A DNA stretch of 41,050 bases from Bacteroidales bacterium. Lineage in GTDB: Bacteria; Bacteroidota; Bacteroidia; Bacteroidales; UBA932. Below are positions 7,617-16,046 of the stretch, piece after piece (the stretch's first letter is position 1; each line of letters starts with the position of its first letter). The position numbers and the translations under genes are program-made. Under the pieces are notes generated by a model. It saw only the letters and a program-made list of their open reading frames with translations. It did no database searches and had not been told where the DNA came from. Location of the stretch: assembly GCA_022653735.1 (NCBI GenBank), contig JALCSU010000017.1, positions 1 to 41,050 on the forward strand, in the 5' to 3' direction.

Positions 7617-8954
7617 ATGGTCGTTCTTATGAAAATATTGCAAGTGATCCTTGCGCTTTCGGTTCTTATCATTATCCATGAGTTCGGGCATTTCATGTAC
7701 GCCAAATTGTTCCGAATCAGGGTGGACAAATTCTTCCTGTTCTTCGACCTCAAAGGCATCAAGCTTTTCAGCACCAAAGGGAAATTCTTCACTAAAATAT
7801 GCCCGAAAGCGAAGGATTGGGAAACTGAATATGGCATCGGCTGGCTGCCGCTCGGAGGCTATTGCAAGATCAACGGCATGATCGACGAGTCCATGGACAT
7901 GGAGACCATCAAGCAAGACCCCAAGCCATGGGAGTTTCGCACGAAACCAGCATGGCAGAGGCTCCTGGTGATGCTCGGAGGCGTGCTGAACAATTTCATT
8001 TTCGCAATCATAGTCTATATAGCCATCATGGCAATATGGGGAAGCTCATATATTCGCAATGAAGGCAATGCAATATACACCAACGAGTTAGGTCAAGAAA
8101 TGGGGTTCCGGAACGGAGACCGGATACTGAAGATGGATGACTATGTTCCCGAGAATTTCGGGATGCTTCAGGCAGACCTTGCGCGTAGAAACGTAAAAGA
8201 AGTCACCGTCTTGAGGGGTTCTGATACCGTGCACATCTACATCGACAAATCCATGATAGGCGATGTGCTGAATACCCCTGGCCTATTTGACTTAGCTGTA
8301 CCTTTCATCGTGGATTCAGTGATGACAGGCTCTGAGAATGCATCTGCCGGTCTTCTCAAAGATGACAGGATAATAGCCTTGGACAGCGTCTCGACCCCGT
8401 TCGTGCAAGATTCCAGGAAATACATGGAGACAATCAAAGGCGAAGAGACGGTAGCAACCGTACTGCGTGGAAGCGACACGTTGGAAATTCCGTTGCAAGT
8501 GGACACCAACGGACGCATCGGCGTGTATATGCAGATTCCAGGAATTTCGTCTAAGGAATATTCAGTAGCGGAAGCCATTCCTGCCGGTTTCAAACTGACA
8601 TTCAGCACGATAGGCGGTTACCTGAAAGACCTCAGGCTGGTGGCGACGCCAAGCACGGAGGCTTACAAGAGCGTCGGCAGCTTCATAGCCATCGGCCAGG
8701 CCTTCCCTTCCAAGTGGGACTGGTTCAGTTTCCTTAATATTCTGGCTCTGCTGTCGATAATGCTGGCCGTGATGAACCTGCTGCCTATTCCAGGACTTGA
8801 TGGCGGTCACGTGGCGTTCACCCTCTATGAGATGATCGCAAGACGCAAGCCTAGCGATAATTTCCTCATAATAGCACAGATCATCGGCATGGCGCTGCTG
8901 GTCATGCTGATGATCCTCGCCTTCGGCAACGACATAGGCCGCCTAATGCGCTAA
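7617..8954 (+). CDS. rseP: RIP metalloprotease RseP (site-2 protease)
   Basis: This 445-residue integral-membrane zinc protease cuts membrane-embedded substrates, classically anti-sigma factors such as RseA and some FecR-type proteins. The zinc site HEFGH is at H21-H25 in the first membrane helix. The second motif LLPIPGLDGGH, which supplies the third ligand, is in a C-terminal helix near residue 394. Hydrophobic segments surround both. Between them lie a hydrophobic segment after about residue 115 and a periplasmic stretch consistent with two PDZ domains (about 145-330). The ATG at 7617 is used; another in-frame ATG lies four codons later. It follows dxr by 4 bases. Two FecR-type anti-sigma factors are encoded later in the window and could be clients, but that is inference. 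Confidence 0.94.
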   Translation: MVVLMKILQVILALSVLIIIHEFGHFMYAKLFRIRVDKFFLFFDLKGIKLFSTKGKFFTKICPKAKDWETEYGIGWLPLGGYCKINGMIDESMDMETIKQDPKPWEFRTKPAWQRLLVMLGGVLNNFIFAIIVYIAIMAIWGSSYIRNEGNAIYTNELGQEMGFRNGDRILKMDDYVPENFGMLQADLARRNVKEVTVLRGSDTVHIYIDKSMIGDVLNTPGLFDLAVPFIVDSVMTGSENASAGLLKDDRIIALDSVSTPFVQDSRKYMETIKGEETVATVLRGSDTLEIPLQVDTNGRIGVYMQIPGISSKEYSVAEAIPAGFKLTFSTIGGYLKDLRLVATPSTEAYKSVGSFIAIGQAFPSKWDWFSFLNILALLSIMLAVMNLLPIPGLDGGHVAFTLYEMIARRKPSDNFLIIAQIIGMALLVMLMILAFGNDIGRLMR

Positions 8955-8965
8955 TGCCGCATTAG
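8943..8965. terminator. Possible bidirectional terminator hairpin between rseP and the 2-oxoacid oxidoreductase operon
   Basis: CTAATGCG (8943-8950) and CGCATTAG (8958-8965) form a perfect 8-bp inverted repeat with a 7-base loop. It spans the rseP stop codon and nearly fills the 13-base gap between two convergent genes. There is no long T-run on either side, so termination is plausible but weakly supported. Confidence 0.4.
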
Positions 8966-8967
8966 AG

Positions 8968-9522
8968 TTACTGTTTCTGAATAATTTCCATTCCCTTGCG
9001 GAGGGCTTCTTCGTTCTGGGGGATGAGGTTGTGATGGCGCTGCGGGAGCGTTTTGCGGAGTGCCGCGAGAACGCTGTCGATAGTGACGATAGGGCGAATC
9101 TTCAGCAGGCCTCCCAGCACTATCATATTGAACGTCTTGATCATATTCATTTCAGCAGCAGCGTCCATGGCATTGATTCTATAGACATCGATGTCCTTCC
9201 TCTTCGGAGGATCGCTTATGCCATAACCATCGTAGATTAAGACGCCTCCTTTCTTTACCTTTGGCTCGAACTTCTCCAGCGAAGGCTGGTTAAGAACGAT
9301 AGCGGAATCGTAGGAAGACAAGATAGGGGAAGATATGGGAGAATCACTCACGATGACCGTGACATTGGCCGTTCCACCACGCTGCTCCGGTCCATATGCA
9401 GGCATCCAAGTAACCTCTTTTCCTTCCATCATCCCGGAATATGCCAGAATCTTGCCCATTGAGAGGACGCCCTGTCCTCCGAAACCAGATATTATTATTT
9501 CTTCTGTCATAGCCATATTCAT
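8968..9522 (-). CDS. 2-oxoacid:ferredoxin oxidoreductase, gamma subunit
   Basis: This 184-residue protein of the POR/KOR/VOR gamma family forms part of the ferredoxin-linked 2-oxoacid oxidoreductase. The family signature is clear at the N-terminus: IIISGFGGQGVLSMGKILAY, then MPAYGPEQRGGTANVTVIVS. The complex oxidatively decarboxylates a 2-oxoacid to its acyl-CoA and passes electrons to ferredoxin. The ATG at 9522 overlaps the beta-subunit stop by 4 bases (ATGA), showing translational coupling; in-frame ATGs at codons 3 and 5 are alternatives. It is the last gene of a seven-gene minus-strand unit. The substrate is not readable from this subunit; context favours branched-chain 2-oxoacids. Confidence 0.88.
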   Translation of the reverse strand: MNMAMTEEIIISGFGGQGVLSMGKILAYSGMMEGKEVTWMPAYGPEQRGGTANVTVIVSDSPISSPILSSYDSAIVLNQPSLEKFEPKVKKGGVLIYDGYGISDPPKRKDIDVYRINAMDAAAEMNMIKTFNMIVLGGLLKIRPIVTIDSVLAALRKTLPQRHHNLIPQNEEALRKGMEIIQKQ

Positions 9523-10295
9523 TTAGAGTCAATGCCATTGTCCTTCAGATCGCCTAGGTGGTAGTAAGCGAACATATTCTCTTCCATCCACTTGTTGGCC
9601 TTCTCCGGACTCATCTTCCAGCCAGAATTGCAGGTGGACACAACCTCAACGAGATTGGAACCTTTGCCCTGCATGGAATATTCGAAAGCCTTCCTGATGG
9701 CCTTCTTAGTACGATTGATGGCAGCTACCGTGTGCACTGCCTGACGGGTCACGTAGCAAGTGCCATCAAGCTGAGCCGCCAATTCGGTGATGTGCAGCGG
9801 ATAGCCGTGCAAACTCACTTCCCTGCCGTAAGGGCAAGTAGCCGTCTTCATGCCGAGGAGAGTCGTCGGAGCCATCTGACCTCCTGTCATGCCATAAATA
9901 GCGTTATTTATGAATATGATGGTGATATTCTCGGCTCTGTTCAGCGCATGGATTGTCTCTGCTGTGCCTATGCAGGCTAGGTCGCCGTCTCCCTGATAAG
10001 TGAAGACGAGCCGGTCCGGCCACAGGCGCTTCACTGCGGACGCAAGAGCTGGAGCCCTGCCGTGAGCAGCTTCCTGCCAGTCCACGTCAATATATTTATA
10101 AGCGAAGACCGCACAGCCTACCGGCGAGATTGCTATGGCTTTCTCCGTCATGCCCATTTCCTCTATCACATCGGCTACGAGTTTGTGCACCACCCCGTGG
10201 CTGCAGCCTGGGCAATAGTGCATTGGAACATCATTCAACAAGGTAGGTTTCTTATATACAACCTGGCCTTTTTCGATTATTTCTTCTCTTGTCAT
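9519..10295 (-). CDS. 2-oxoacid:ferredoxin oxidoreductase, beta (thiamine pyrophosphate) subunit
   Basis: This 258-residue protein is the TPP-binding catalytic subunit. The N-terminal CPGCSHG motif (C28, C31) is typical of the family. The TPP/Mg motif starts at G102 (GDGDLACIG) and closes with the Asn pair N130-N131 in FINNAIYGMTGGQMAPTT. In a complex with the alpha and gamma subunits it cleaves the 2-oxoacid and releases CO2. It lies 12 bases after the alpha subunit and overlaps the gamma subunit. The sequence fits the 2-oxoglutarate (Kor) and branched-chain (Vor) groups equally well on inspection. The adjacent aminotransferase and butyrate-family kinase tip the balance towards branched-chain 2-oxoacids. 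Confidence 0.9.
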   Translation of the reverse strand: MTREEIIEKGQVVYKKPTLLNDVPMHYCPGCSHGVVHKLVADVIEEMGMTEKAIAISPVGCAVFAYKYIDVDWQEAAHGRAPALASAVKRLWPDRLVFTYQGDGDLACIGTAETIHALNRAENITIIFINNAIYGMTGGQMAPTTLLGMKTATCPYGREVSLHGYPLHITELAAQLDGTCYVTRQAVHTVAAINRTKKAIRKAFEYSMQGKGSNLVEVVSTCNSGWKMSPEKANKWMEENMFAYYHLGDLKDNGIDSK

Positions 10296-10307
10296 AGCTG
10301 TTTCCGA

Positions 10308-11387
10308 TTAAAACATACGTTTGAGAGCCTCCACGACCTCATCCGGATCAGGGATGATGCCGCCTAGGCGGCCGAAATGCTGAACAGGGATGCCGCCGCC
10401 CACGGCGAGGCGAATGTCCTCGACCATCTGGCCGGCATTGAATTCCACCGAAAGTATGCCTTTGACTTTGCTGGCAATCCTCTGAACTTCCTTCGTAGGG
10501 AAAGGCCAGAGAGTTATAGGGCGAAGCAGGCCTACCTTTATGCCCTCGGCACGAGCGTTGTCGATGCTCTTCTTCGCCACTCGCGCAGCCGAACCGAATG
10601 CCATGATGGCATATTCAGCGTCATCTAGAAGGTATTCTTCGAAGCGCACCTCTTTTTCTTCGCACTTGCGGTACTTCTTCTGAATGTTGTTATTTATGAT
10701 CTCCATCTCCTCGGAACGCAATTCCAAAGACGTGATTATGTTAGGATTCCTGCCACCTACGCGTCCTGTGGTTGCCCAAGGGCATTCCTTTATGATCTGC
10801 TCCTCGGTACGACGAGGCTTAAAAGGTGGAAGCATGACTTTCTCCATCATCTGCCCGATGGCACCGTCGGCGAGAATCATGGCAGGGTTGCGGTAACGGA
10901 ATGCAAGTTCGAATGCAAGATCCACGAAATCAGCCATTTCTTGCACTGAAGATGGGGCGAGCACGATCAGATGGTAGTCTCCGTGACCGCCGCCTTTGCA
11001 AGCCTGGAAATAGTCCGACTGGCTCGGCTGGATGGTTCCCAGACCCGGGCCGCCACGCATTACGTTCACTATGAGGGCCGGAAGCTCTGCGCCCGCCATG
11101 TAAGAAATGCCTTCCTGCATGAGGCTGATTCCAGGACTGGAAGAAGATGTCATCACCTTTTTCCCAGATGCTGCGCCTCCATATACCATGTTGATTGAGG
11201 CGACCTCGCTTTCTGCCTGGAGAACTACCATGCCGGTGGTCTCCCAAGGCTTCTGAGCCGCCAGAGTTTCAAGCACCTCAGACTGAGGCGTGATAGGATA
11301 GCCGAAATAGCCGTCGCAACCACAGCGGATCGCGGCGTGGGCAATGGCTTCATTGCCTTTCATCAATGTTACTTCCTGATCTGCCAT
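10308..11387 (-). CDS. vorB: 2-oxoacid:ferredoxin oxidoreductase, alpha subunit (VorB-like)
   Basis: This 359-residue alpha subunit combines the pyruvate:ferredoxin oxidoreductase pyrimidine-binding domain with the transketolase C-like domain. The N-terminus shows MKGNEAIAHAAIRCGCDGYF then GYPITPQSEV, which is typical. Later landmarks are SSSSPGISLMQEGISYMAGA and MRGGPGLGTIQPSQSDYFQA, which continues into KGGGHGDYHL. Proteins of this length and layout in Bacteroides are often annotated as 3-methyl-2-oxobutanoate dehydrogenase subunit VorB, hence the symbol, but 2-oxoglutarate specificity cannot be excluded. The gene lies 4 bases after the ferredoxin subunit and 12 bases before the beta subunit. 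Confidence 0.88.
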   Translation of the reverse strand: MADQEVTLMKGNEAIAHAAIRCGCDGYFGYPITPQSEVLETLAAQKPWETTGMVVLQAESEVASINMVYGGAASGKKVMTSSSSPGISLMQEGISYMAGAELPALIVNVMRGGPGLGTIQPSQSDYFQACKGGGHGDYHLIVLAPSSVQEMADFVDLAFELAFRYRNPAMILADGAIGQMMEKVMLPPFKPRRTEEQIIKECPWATTGRVGGRNPNIITSLELRSEEMEIINNNIQKKYRKCEEKEVRFEEYLLDDAEYAIMAFGSAARVAKKSIDNARAEGIKVGLLRPITLWPFPTKEVQRIASKVKGILSVEFNAGQMVEDIRLAVGGGIPVQHFGRLGGIIPDPDEVVEALKRMF

Positions 11388-11391
11388 AGAT

Positions 11392-11622
11392 TCATTCTGA
11401 TTTTAGACGGTAAACGGTGATGCACCCGTCAGGGCATACCGTAGCGCAAGACGCACAGCCCGTGCAGGTGTCAGCAAGAACCTCATGGGCATAGTTGTAG
11501 CCCTTTCGGTTAACTTCCTTGGTCGTGAGAGCAAGGACGTGAAGCGGACAGGCGACCACGCAGAGATTGCAACCTTTGCATCTCTCGACGTTGACGACCG
11601 TCGCTCCGTACATTTTTGCCAT
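11392..11622 (-). CDS. 2-oxoacid:ferredoxin oxidoreductase, delta subunit (2x[4Fe-4S] ferredoxin-like)
   Basis: This 76-residue protein carries two classic [4Fe-4S] cluster motifs: CKGCNLCVVACP (C15, C18, C21, C25) and CTGCASCATVCP (C53, C56, C59, C63). In this gene order such a protein is the electron-transfer subunit that takes electrons from the TPP subunit. It begins 13 bases after the TPR gene and ends 4 bases before the alpha subunit. It could also act as a free ferredoxin, but the tight packing favours a stable subunit. Confidence 0.9.
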   Translation of the reverse strand: MAKMYGATVVNVERCKGCNLCVVACPLHVLALTTKEVNRKGYNYAHEVLADTCTGCASCATVCPDGCITVYRLKSE

Positions 11623-11635
11623 AATACCTTAAGTG

Positions 11636-11917
11636 TTATTGATTATACATATCCTTATTGTAGAAATCAAGGATTTCATTTGCCATTTTATATGCATTCA
11701 CGGCAGGACTCTCAGGGTTCAATTCCATAGCCATCAGGTAATTGTTGATGGCACCCTGCCAATCGCCTTTTTTACGATAAGCGTTGCCTAGCAGGTAATA
11801 AGCCTTGTCGGAAGGGGAAGAAGCCAAGGCAATATATTCATTTAATACATTAATGGCTTCTTCAGTCCTATCCTCGCCCAAGAGCTTCTCTGCCGCAGCA
11901 AAATCTTCCATATCCAT
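11636..11917 (-). CDS. Small tetratricopeptide-repeat protein
   Basis: This 93-residue soluble protein contains TPR-like helical repeats; the clearest is AYYLLGNAYRKKGDWQGAI followed by NNYLMAMELNP. There is no signal peptide or membrane segment. I chose the ATG at 11917, which shares one base with the ilvE stop (TAATG). Longer versions of this frame begin inside ilvE and are not credible. TPRs mediate protein-protein contacts. Its place between the aminotransferase and the oxidoreductase subunits suggests an assembly or scaffold role for this pathway, but no function can be stated from sequence. Confidence 0.8.
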   Translation of the reverse strand: MDMEDFAAAEKLLGEDRTEEAINVLNEYIALASSPSDKAYYLLGNAYRKKGDWQGAINNYLMAMELNPESPAVNAYKMANEILDFYNKDMYNQ

Positions 11918-12960
11918 TAATCTATGAATAGATTCCAGCCATACGTGTCTTTTTCCACCCCTCTCTGGATGCCAATGATGCGCTTGTAGAGCTTCTCGCT
12001 GACCGGACCGCACTTATCCGGGCTGCCGAAAGAGTAGGTCTTGGTAATTTCTTCCGACTCCAAGGCAGGTTTGTCGTCAATCGAACAGATAGGAGTTATC
12101 ACTACCGCCGTGCCGCAGGAGCATGCTTCATCGAAATCCGCCAGCTCCGTTATTTTCACGGGGCGCATCTCAACTTCCATTCCTAACTCTTTGGCAACAG
12201 TGCGAAGGCTGTTATTCGTGATGGAAGGCAGCACGCTGCTCGAAAGCGGAGTTATGTAAGTATTTCCTTTGATGGCGAAGAAATTGGACGACCCGAATTC
12301 TTCAATGTAGGTCTGGGTAGATGAATCCGGGAACAGCAGCTCGCGGTAACCGGCACCATGAGCAAGGTTATATGCGTGAAGCGACTGTGCGTAATTCGCA
12401 CCCAATTTGTAGCCCCCGGAGCCATGTTTTGCGGCACGGTCATAATTTCTTGAAAGAACCGCCCTGCCCGGAAGCAGGCTCTTATCGCCAGAATACGTAC
12501 CCACCGGAGAGCACATCACGGCAAACATCACGTCGCTGGAAGAATGGATGCCCAGCTGCGGACTGATGCCGATCAGGATAGGCCTGAGGTATAGAGACGC
12601 AGACGCAACCTCTGCCGGAGGCAGATAGTCTATATTTTCCTTGACGCATCGGACGCACATTTCGATGAACATTTCTTCTGAAGGATAGGGCATGTCAAGG
12701 TACTTGGCGCTGTCTGCCATCCTTTTGGCATTCATGTCGGGCCTGAACAGCCTTATTTTCCCATCTTCACCACGAAAGGCCTTAAGTCCCTCGAAGCAGC
12801 AAGGGCCATAATGGAATATGCCAGCGAACGTGCTCAGAGAAATGCTCATGTCATCTGCGACCACCGGTTTCTCCCAATTACCCCCGATGCATCGGCTGTA
12901 AATGAAAGATTTGGTTTTGGTGTAGCTGAAAGACAGCTTTGTCCAGTCTATGTCAATCAT
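11917..12960 (-). CDS. ilvE: Branched-chain amino acid aminotransferase
   Basis: This 347-residue fold-type IV PLP enzyme moves the amino group between leucine, isoleucine or valine and 2-oxoglutarate. The PLP lysine is K185 in GGYKLGANYAQSLHA. Other family motifs are ASLYLRPILIG (122-131), EEFGSSNFF, and PLSSSVLPSITNNSLRTVA in the cofactor-phosphate region. Length and motifs fit the larger IlvE type rather than D-amino acid transaminase. It starts 35 bases after the kinase gene and shares one base with the TPR gene downstream. Sitting with ferredoxin-dependent 2-oxoacid oxidoreductase genes, it probably works in the catabolic direction, supplying branched-chain 2-oxoacids. It may also serve biosynthesis. 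Confidence 0.92.
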   Translation of the reverse strand: MIDIDWTKLSFSYTKTKSFIYSRCIGGNWEKPVVADDMSISLSTFAGIFHYGPCCFEGLKAFRGEDGKIRLFRPDMNAKRMADSAKYLDMPYPSEEMFIEMCVRCVKENIDYLPPAEVASASLYLRPILIGISPQLGIHSSSDVMFAVMCSPVGTYSGDKSLLPGRAVLSRNYDRAAKHGSGGYKLGANYAQSLHAYNLAHGAGYRELLFPDSSTQTYIEEFGSSNFFAIKGNTYITPLSSSVLPSITNNSLRTVAKELGMEVEMRPVKITELADFDEACSCGTAVVITPICSIDDKPALESEEITKTYSFGSPDKCGPVSEKLYKRIIGIQRGVEKDTYGWNLFID

Positions 12961-12995
12961 GATAATTCAGTTTTAATAATATGAATATGCGGGAG

Positions 12996-14168
12996 TTAGT
13001 CTTCTATAAGCTTATCCTTGTCGTAGGTGTGCACTTTCACTTCGCCAGAGAGAATCATGTACCCGTTTTCCGCCAGGCTGTTTATCTCGTCTTCCCCCGG
13101 GAACACTTCCACAGGGGCTATGAAGCCGATTTTATTCTTGATGGCATCCATCAGTTTTTTGCTGTGAGCTATTCCGCCAGTGAGCAAGATGGCATCCACC
13201 TTGCCGTCTGCCGTTGCAGCCATTGCGGCAATATATTTACATATATTCAGCACGTACGCCTTCAAAAAGGTCTGAGCCAGCTCGTTGCCGTCGTCAGCCA
13301 TCTTTTCTACGTCCTTCATGCTGTTGGTTCCGAAATACGCCACTGCGCCTCCCCTACCGACCAGTTTTTTCTTGATTTCATCGGCAGTATATTTCCCGCT
13401 GAAGCACATGTCTATGAGGTCGAATGGCGGGCAGCAGCCAGAGCGTTCGGGAGTGATGGGGCCGTCACCGCCAAGACCGTGATTCGTGTCCAGCACTTTC
13501 CCGTTGCGGTGCAGCGAGATAGTTGCCCCGCCCCCCATGTGAGCGACGATCACTGTCACGTCATTGGTCTTATGCCCATGCTCCCTGAGATACCGCCTTA
13601 CGATCGCCCTGGAATTGAGAGCGTGAAAAAGAGTCTTGCGGGTGAACTCGGGAATCCCTCCCATGCGACACTCCGGAAGCATCTCGTCTGCCATCGGAGG
13701 ATCGGCCACGTAAGCGATGCATTTGCCATGCCTAAGGTTGGTAATCCCTTTCGCATCCCTAGCCTCATTCACTTCCTTAGCGATGTCATCTGCCAGGACT
13801 GCGCTCAGATTACAAGCATGGACTCCGTCACGGCAACTTATGAGAACATCCCTCATGTCCTTGTTCACATTGTAGACACCGGTAATCACAGGAGTGAACA
13901 GACCACCTCTCGCCATGATGATGTCTATGCTCTCAAGCGGAATATTCTTTTCCTTCAGGAAATCCTCTATCGCCAGACGGCGCATGTCAGTCTGGTCCAT
14001 AACAGAAGGATACTTGGCCACCTCGTCAGCAGTGTGCTCCAGCTTCGTGTCGAAAATTCGAGTTCCGTCAGAGTAAAAACCAAGTTTAGTTGTAGTAGAC
14101 CCAGTGTTTATCACTAATATATTGCCTTTCTGTACAGGCGTATCAGCTAATGTCTGCGTTCTTTCCAT
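12996..14168 (-). CDS. buk: Butyrate kinase family protein (acyl phosphate to acid plus ATP)
   Basis: This acetokinase-superfamily enzyme has the butyrate/branched-chain fatty acid kinase layout. The N-terminal phosphate loop is VINTGSTTTKLGFY. Later come MARGGLFTPV, the conserved VIVAHMGGGATISLH and LGGDGPITPERSG, and a C-terminal ILLTGGIAHS. From the ATG at 14168 it is 390 residues, slightly longer than the usual 355-360 because of a short N-terminal tail. A TTG 18 codons upstream is open but less likely. It makes ATP from acyl phosphates; with ilvE and the 2-oxoacid oxidoreductase in the same unit, isobutyryl- or isovaleryl-phosphate is a reasonable substrate. The usual partner phosphotransbutyrylase (ptb) is absent from the window. 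Confidence 0.88.
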   Translation of the reverse strand: MERTQTLADTPVQKGNILVINTGSTTTKLGFYSDGTRIFDTKLEHTADEVAKYPSVMDQTDMRRLAIEDFLKEKNIPLESIDIIMARGGLFTPVITGVYNVNKDMRDVLISCRDGVHACNLSAVLADDIAKEVNEARDAKGITNLRHGKCIAYVADPPMADEMLPECRMGGIPEFTRKTLFHALNSRAIVRRYLREHGHKTNDVTVIVAHMGGGATISLHRNGKVLDTNHGLGGDGPITPERSGCCPPFDLIDMCFSGKYTADEIKKKLVGRGGAVAYFGTNSMKDVEKMADDGNELAQTFLKAYVLNICKYIAAMAATADGKVDAILLTGGIAHSKKLMDAIKNKIGFIAPVEVFPGEDEINSLAENGYMILSGEVKVHTYDKDKLIED

Positions 14169-14185
14169 TTCTATCGTTTTGCACC

Positions 14186-14193
14186 GACATAAA
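14186..14193 (-). promoter_or_regulatory. Weak candidate -7 promoter element upstream of buk
   Basis: In the AT-rich gap upstream of buk, the minus strand reads TATATTTA, one mismatch from the Bacteroidota -7 consensus TAnnTTTG, about 20 bases before the ATG. No convincing -33 TTTG at the right spacing was found. This is only a tentative placement of the operon promoter. Confidence 0.3.
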
Positions 14194-14321
14194 TATATTA
14201 TATTTTTAAACAAAAACCGCAATTATTTTTCAAAATTTTTCCATTTTTATCAAAATATCAAAAAGAATCGTATTAAATTCCCCGAATATCATTTATTCTT
14301 AACAAGATACCTAATTCATAA

Positions 14322-14362
14322 TAATATGCCGTCTTCCCAGATGACGGAAAGACGGCATATTA
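14322..14362 (-). terminator. Terminator hairpin downstream of the sulfatase operon
   Basis: A perfect 14-bp inverted repeat, TAATATGCCGTCTT (14322-14335) and AAGACGGCATATTA (14349-14362), encloses a 13-base loop. It lies 13 bases past the sulfatase stop and upstream of the buk promoter region. On the minus strand it is followed by an AT-rich tract without a strict T-run. A terminator separating the glycan operon from the amino-acid operon is the simplest reading. Confidence 0.6.
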
Positions 14363-14375
14363 ATAATAAGATTAA

Positions 14376-16043
14376 CTAATATTCGTCCACTTTAAGTTTT
14401 TTGCGATATTTCACTAACGTTTTATGTAGTTTTTTAGTGACTTTTTCATACCCTGGCTGACCATAAACATTGTGAAGCTCATGCGGATCTCTCTGCAAAT
14501 CATATAGTTCATAATAATCGACATCCGGCTCATCACAAATGTAACCGCTCTTCACCATATTCACGAAACTGTTATATTCCACAGTACCAGGAATATTCTG
14601 ATATTTATTCTCACTCTGAGCCCTAGGCCCCCCCTTCCCATAGAAGTGGATTAATTTAAACCTGTCATCTCGCACGCCATCATGCTTTCGCACCATGTGC
14701 CAAGTTGGGTAGTCATAGTAGTGGTAATAAATATCATTGCGCCACTTCCCAGCTGTTCCGGTCTTGAACAGTGGCTGCAGAGAGCGCCCACTCATTTCCT
14801 TTGGCTGCTTAACTCCAGCAAGGTCGAGAAAAGTAGGAGCATAATCAATATTCTGAACCATTTCCGTGCTTACAGTTCCAGGCGTGATATGTCCATTGTA
14901 CATCATGACCAGAGGGGTCCTGAGACTCTCTTCGTACATGAAGCGTTTGTCGAACCATCCGTGTTCCCCCATATAGAAACCCTGGTCGCTAGCGTAGATC
15001 ACTATCGTGTTACTCAAAAGGCCATCGGACTCTATATATTCAAGAAGTCTGCCTACGCTCTCATCAACTGAGTGAATGACGGCGAGATAATCCCTGAGAT
15101 ATGTCTCGTATTTCCATACAGAGAGGCTGTCACCTGAAAGGCCGGCCTTGCAGAAAGCCCTATTTCTAGCTTCAAAATATTCAGAAATGAGTTTTTTCTG
15201 GTCGGGATTCATTCTGGCGAATTCTGCCACCATTGCGGAAGCGCTCTCATCAGGGTTTCTATCATCGCTCACCTTTAAATCTGAAGGCAGTCCCATATCC
15301 TTAATTATACTCATCTTCTGCGTCCTGGCAGCGCTTCCCCTGTCTGTGTAGTCGTCCATGAAAGTCTCAGGAACAGGGAAAGTTACATCGTCATACATTC
15401 CAAGATATTGGGTGGCCGGTATCCAGCTTCTGTGAGGAGCTTTGTGATGTACCATGAGGAAAAATGGTTTGGAATGATCCCTGTGCCGCAAAAAGTCAAG
15501 AGCGTGATCAGTTATCAACTCTGTCGCATAACCTTCCTCGCGGATATATTTTCCATTCGAATCCTGAGACTTGAAGACTGGGTTATAATATGACCCTTGG
15601 TCATTCAGCACATGGAAATAGTCGAAGCCTTTTGGCTCACACATCAAATGCCATTTCCCAACTATGCCAGTCTCGTAGCCGGCTTCTCTCAGAAGCTCGG
15701 AAACGAAAACACAGCTGGTATCGATGCCCTCGGCAAGCTGCCTCTGCCCATTCTGATGGCTGTATAAGCCGGTAATAGTGCAGGCACGACTAGGAGCAGA
15801 AAGAGAATTCTCCACGAAAGCCCTGTCGAAGCGCATCCCGTTTCTTGCGATGCGGTCGATGTTCGGAGTTGGGGCCAAGGCAGAAATAGCACCGCCATAT
15901 GCCGAAATAGCCTGAAATGCGTGGTCATCGCTCATGATGTAGAGGATATTGGGGCGCTTATCTTGCGATAGAACATCCCCAGCAACGAGAGCGAGCGTTG
16001 CTACAGCTAATAACTTATTGTATTGGCTATCTAGCACATTCAT
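14376..16043 (-). CDS. Exported sulfatase, serine-type (S1 family, N-acetylglucosamine-6-O-sulfatase-like)
   Basis: This 555-residue type I sulfatase has a signal peptide at about 9-26. Calcium ligands D39-D40 lie in ILYIMSDDHAFQ. The active-site motif is S82-A-P-S-R followed by ACTITGLYSHQNG. Serine at the first position marks an Ser-type sulfatase, in which an anaerobic sulfatase-maturating radical SAM enzyme makes formylglycine; none is encoded in the window. Later landmarks are GIVGKWHL, VHHKAPHR and ASDQGFYMGEHGWFDKRF, which resemble the S1_11 group (GlcNAc-6-O-sulfatases); this subfamily call is from memory of the pattern only. It is the last gene of the GH29-GH2-sulfatase operon, 3 bases after the GH2 gene, and probably acts in the periplasm. 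Confidence 0.88.
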   Translation of the reverse strand: MNVLDSQYNKLLAVATLALVAGDVLSQDKRPNILYIMSDDHAFQAISAYGGAISALAPTPNIDRIARNGMRFDRAFVENSLSAPSRACTITGLYSHQNGQRQLAEGIDTSCVFVSELLREAGYETGIVGKWHLMCEPKGFDYFHVLNDQGSYYNPVFKSQDSNGKYIREEGYATELITDHALDFLRHRDHSKPFFLMVHHKAPHRSWIPATQYLGMYDDVTFPVPETFMDDYTDRGSAARTQKMSIIKDMGLPSDLKVSDDRNPDESASAMVAEFARMNPDQKKLISEYFEARNRAFCKAGLSGDSLSVWKYETYLRDYLAVIHSVDESVGRLLEYIESDGLLSNTIVIYASDQGFYMGEHGWFDKRFMYEESLRTPLVMMYNGHITPGTVSTEMVQNIDYAPTFLDLAGVKQPKEMSGRSLQPLFKTGTAGKWRNDIYYHYYDYPTWHMVRKHDGVRDDRFKLIHFYGKGGPRAQSENKYQNIPGTVEYNSFVNMVKSGYICDEPDVDYYELYDLQRDPHELHNVYGQPGYEKVTKKLHKTLVKYRKKLKVDEY

Positions 16044-16046
16044 ATA

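Noticed and set aside
7079..7916. Minus-strand open frames opposite the dxr-rseP junction
   Set aside because: They are antisense to catalytic motifs of both genes and have no protein-like features.
12981..14117. Long plus-strand open frame (378 codons) opposite buk
   Set aside because: It is antisense to a clear butyrate kinase family gene, its translation has no family features, and its composition reflects the opposite strand's codons.
14169..14222. Longer N-terminus for buk from a TTG
   Set aside because: It runs through the AT-rich promoter region and adds residues not expected in the family.
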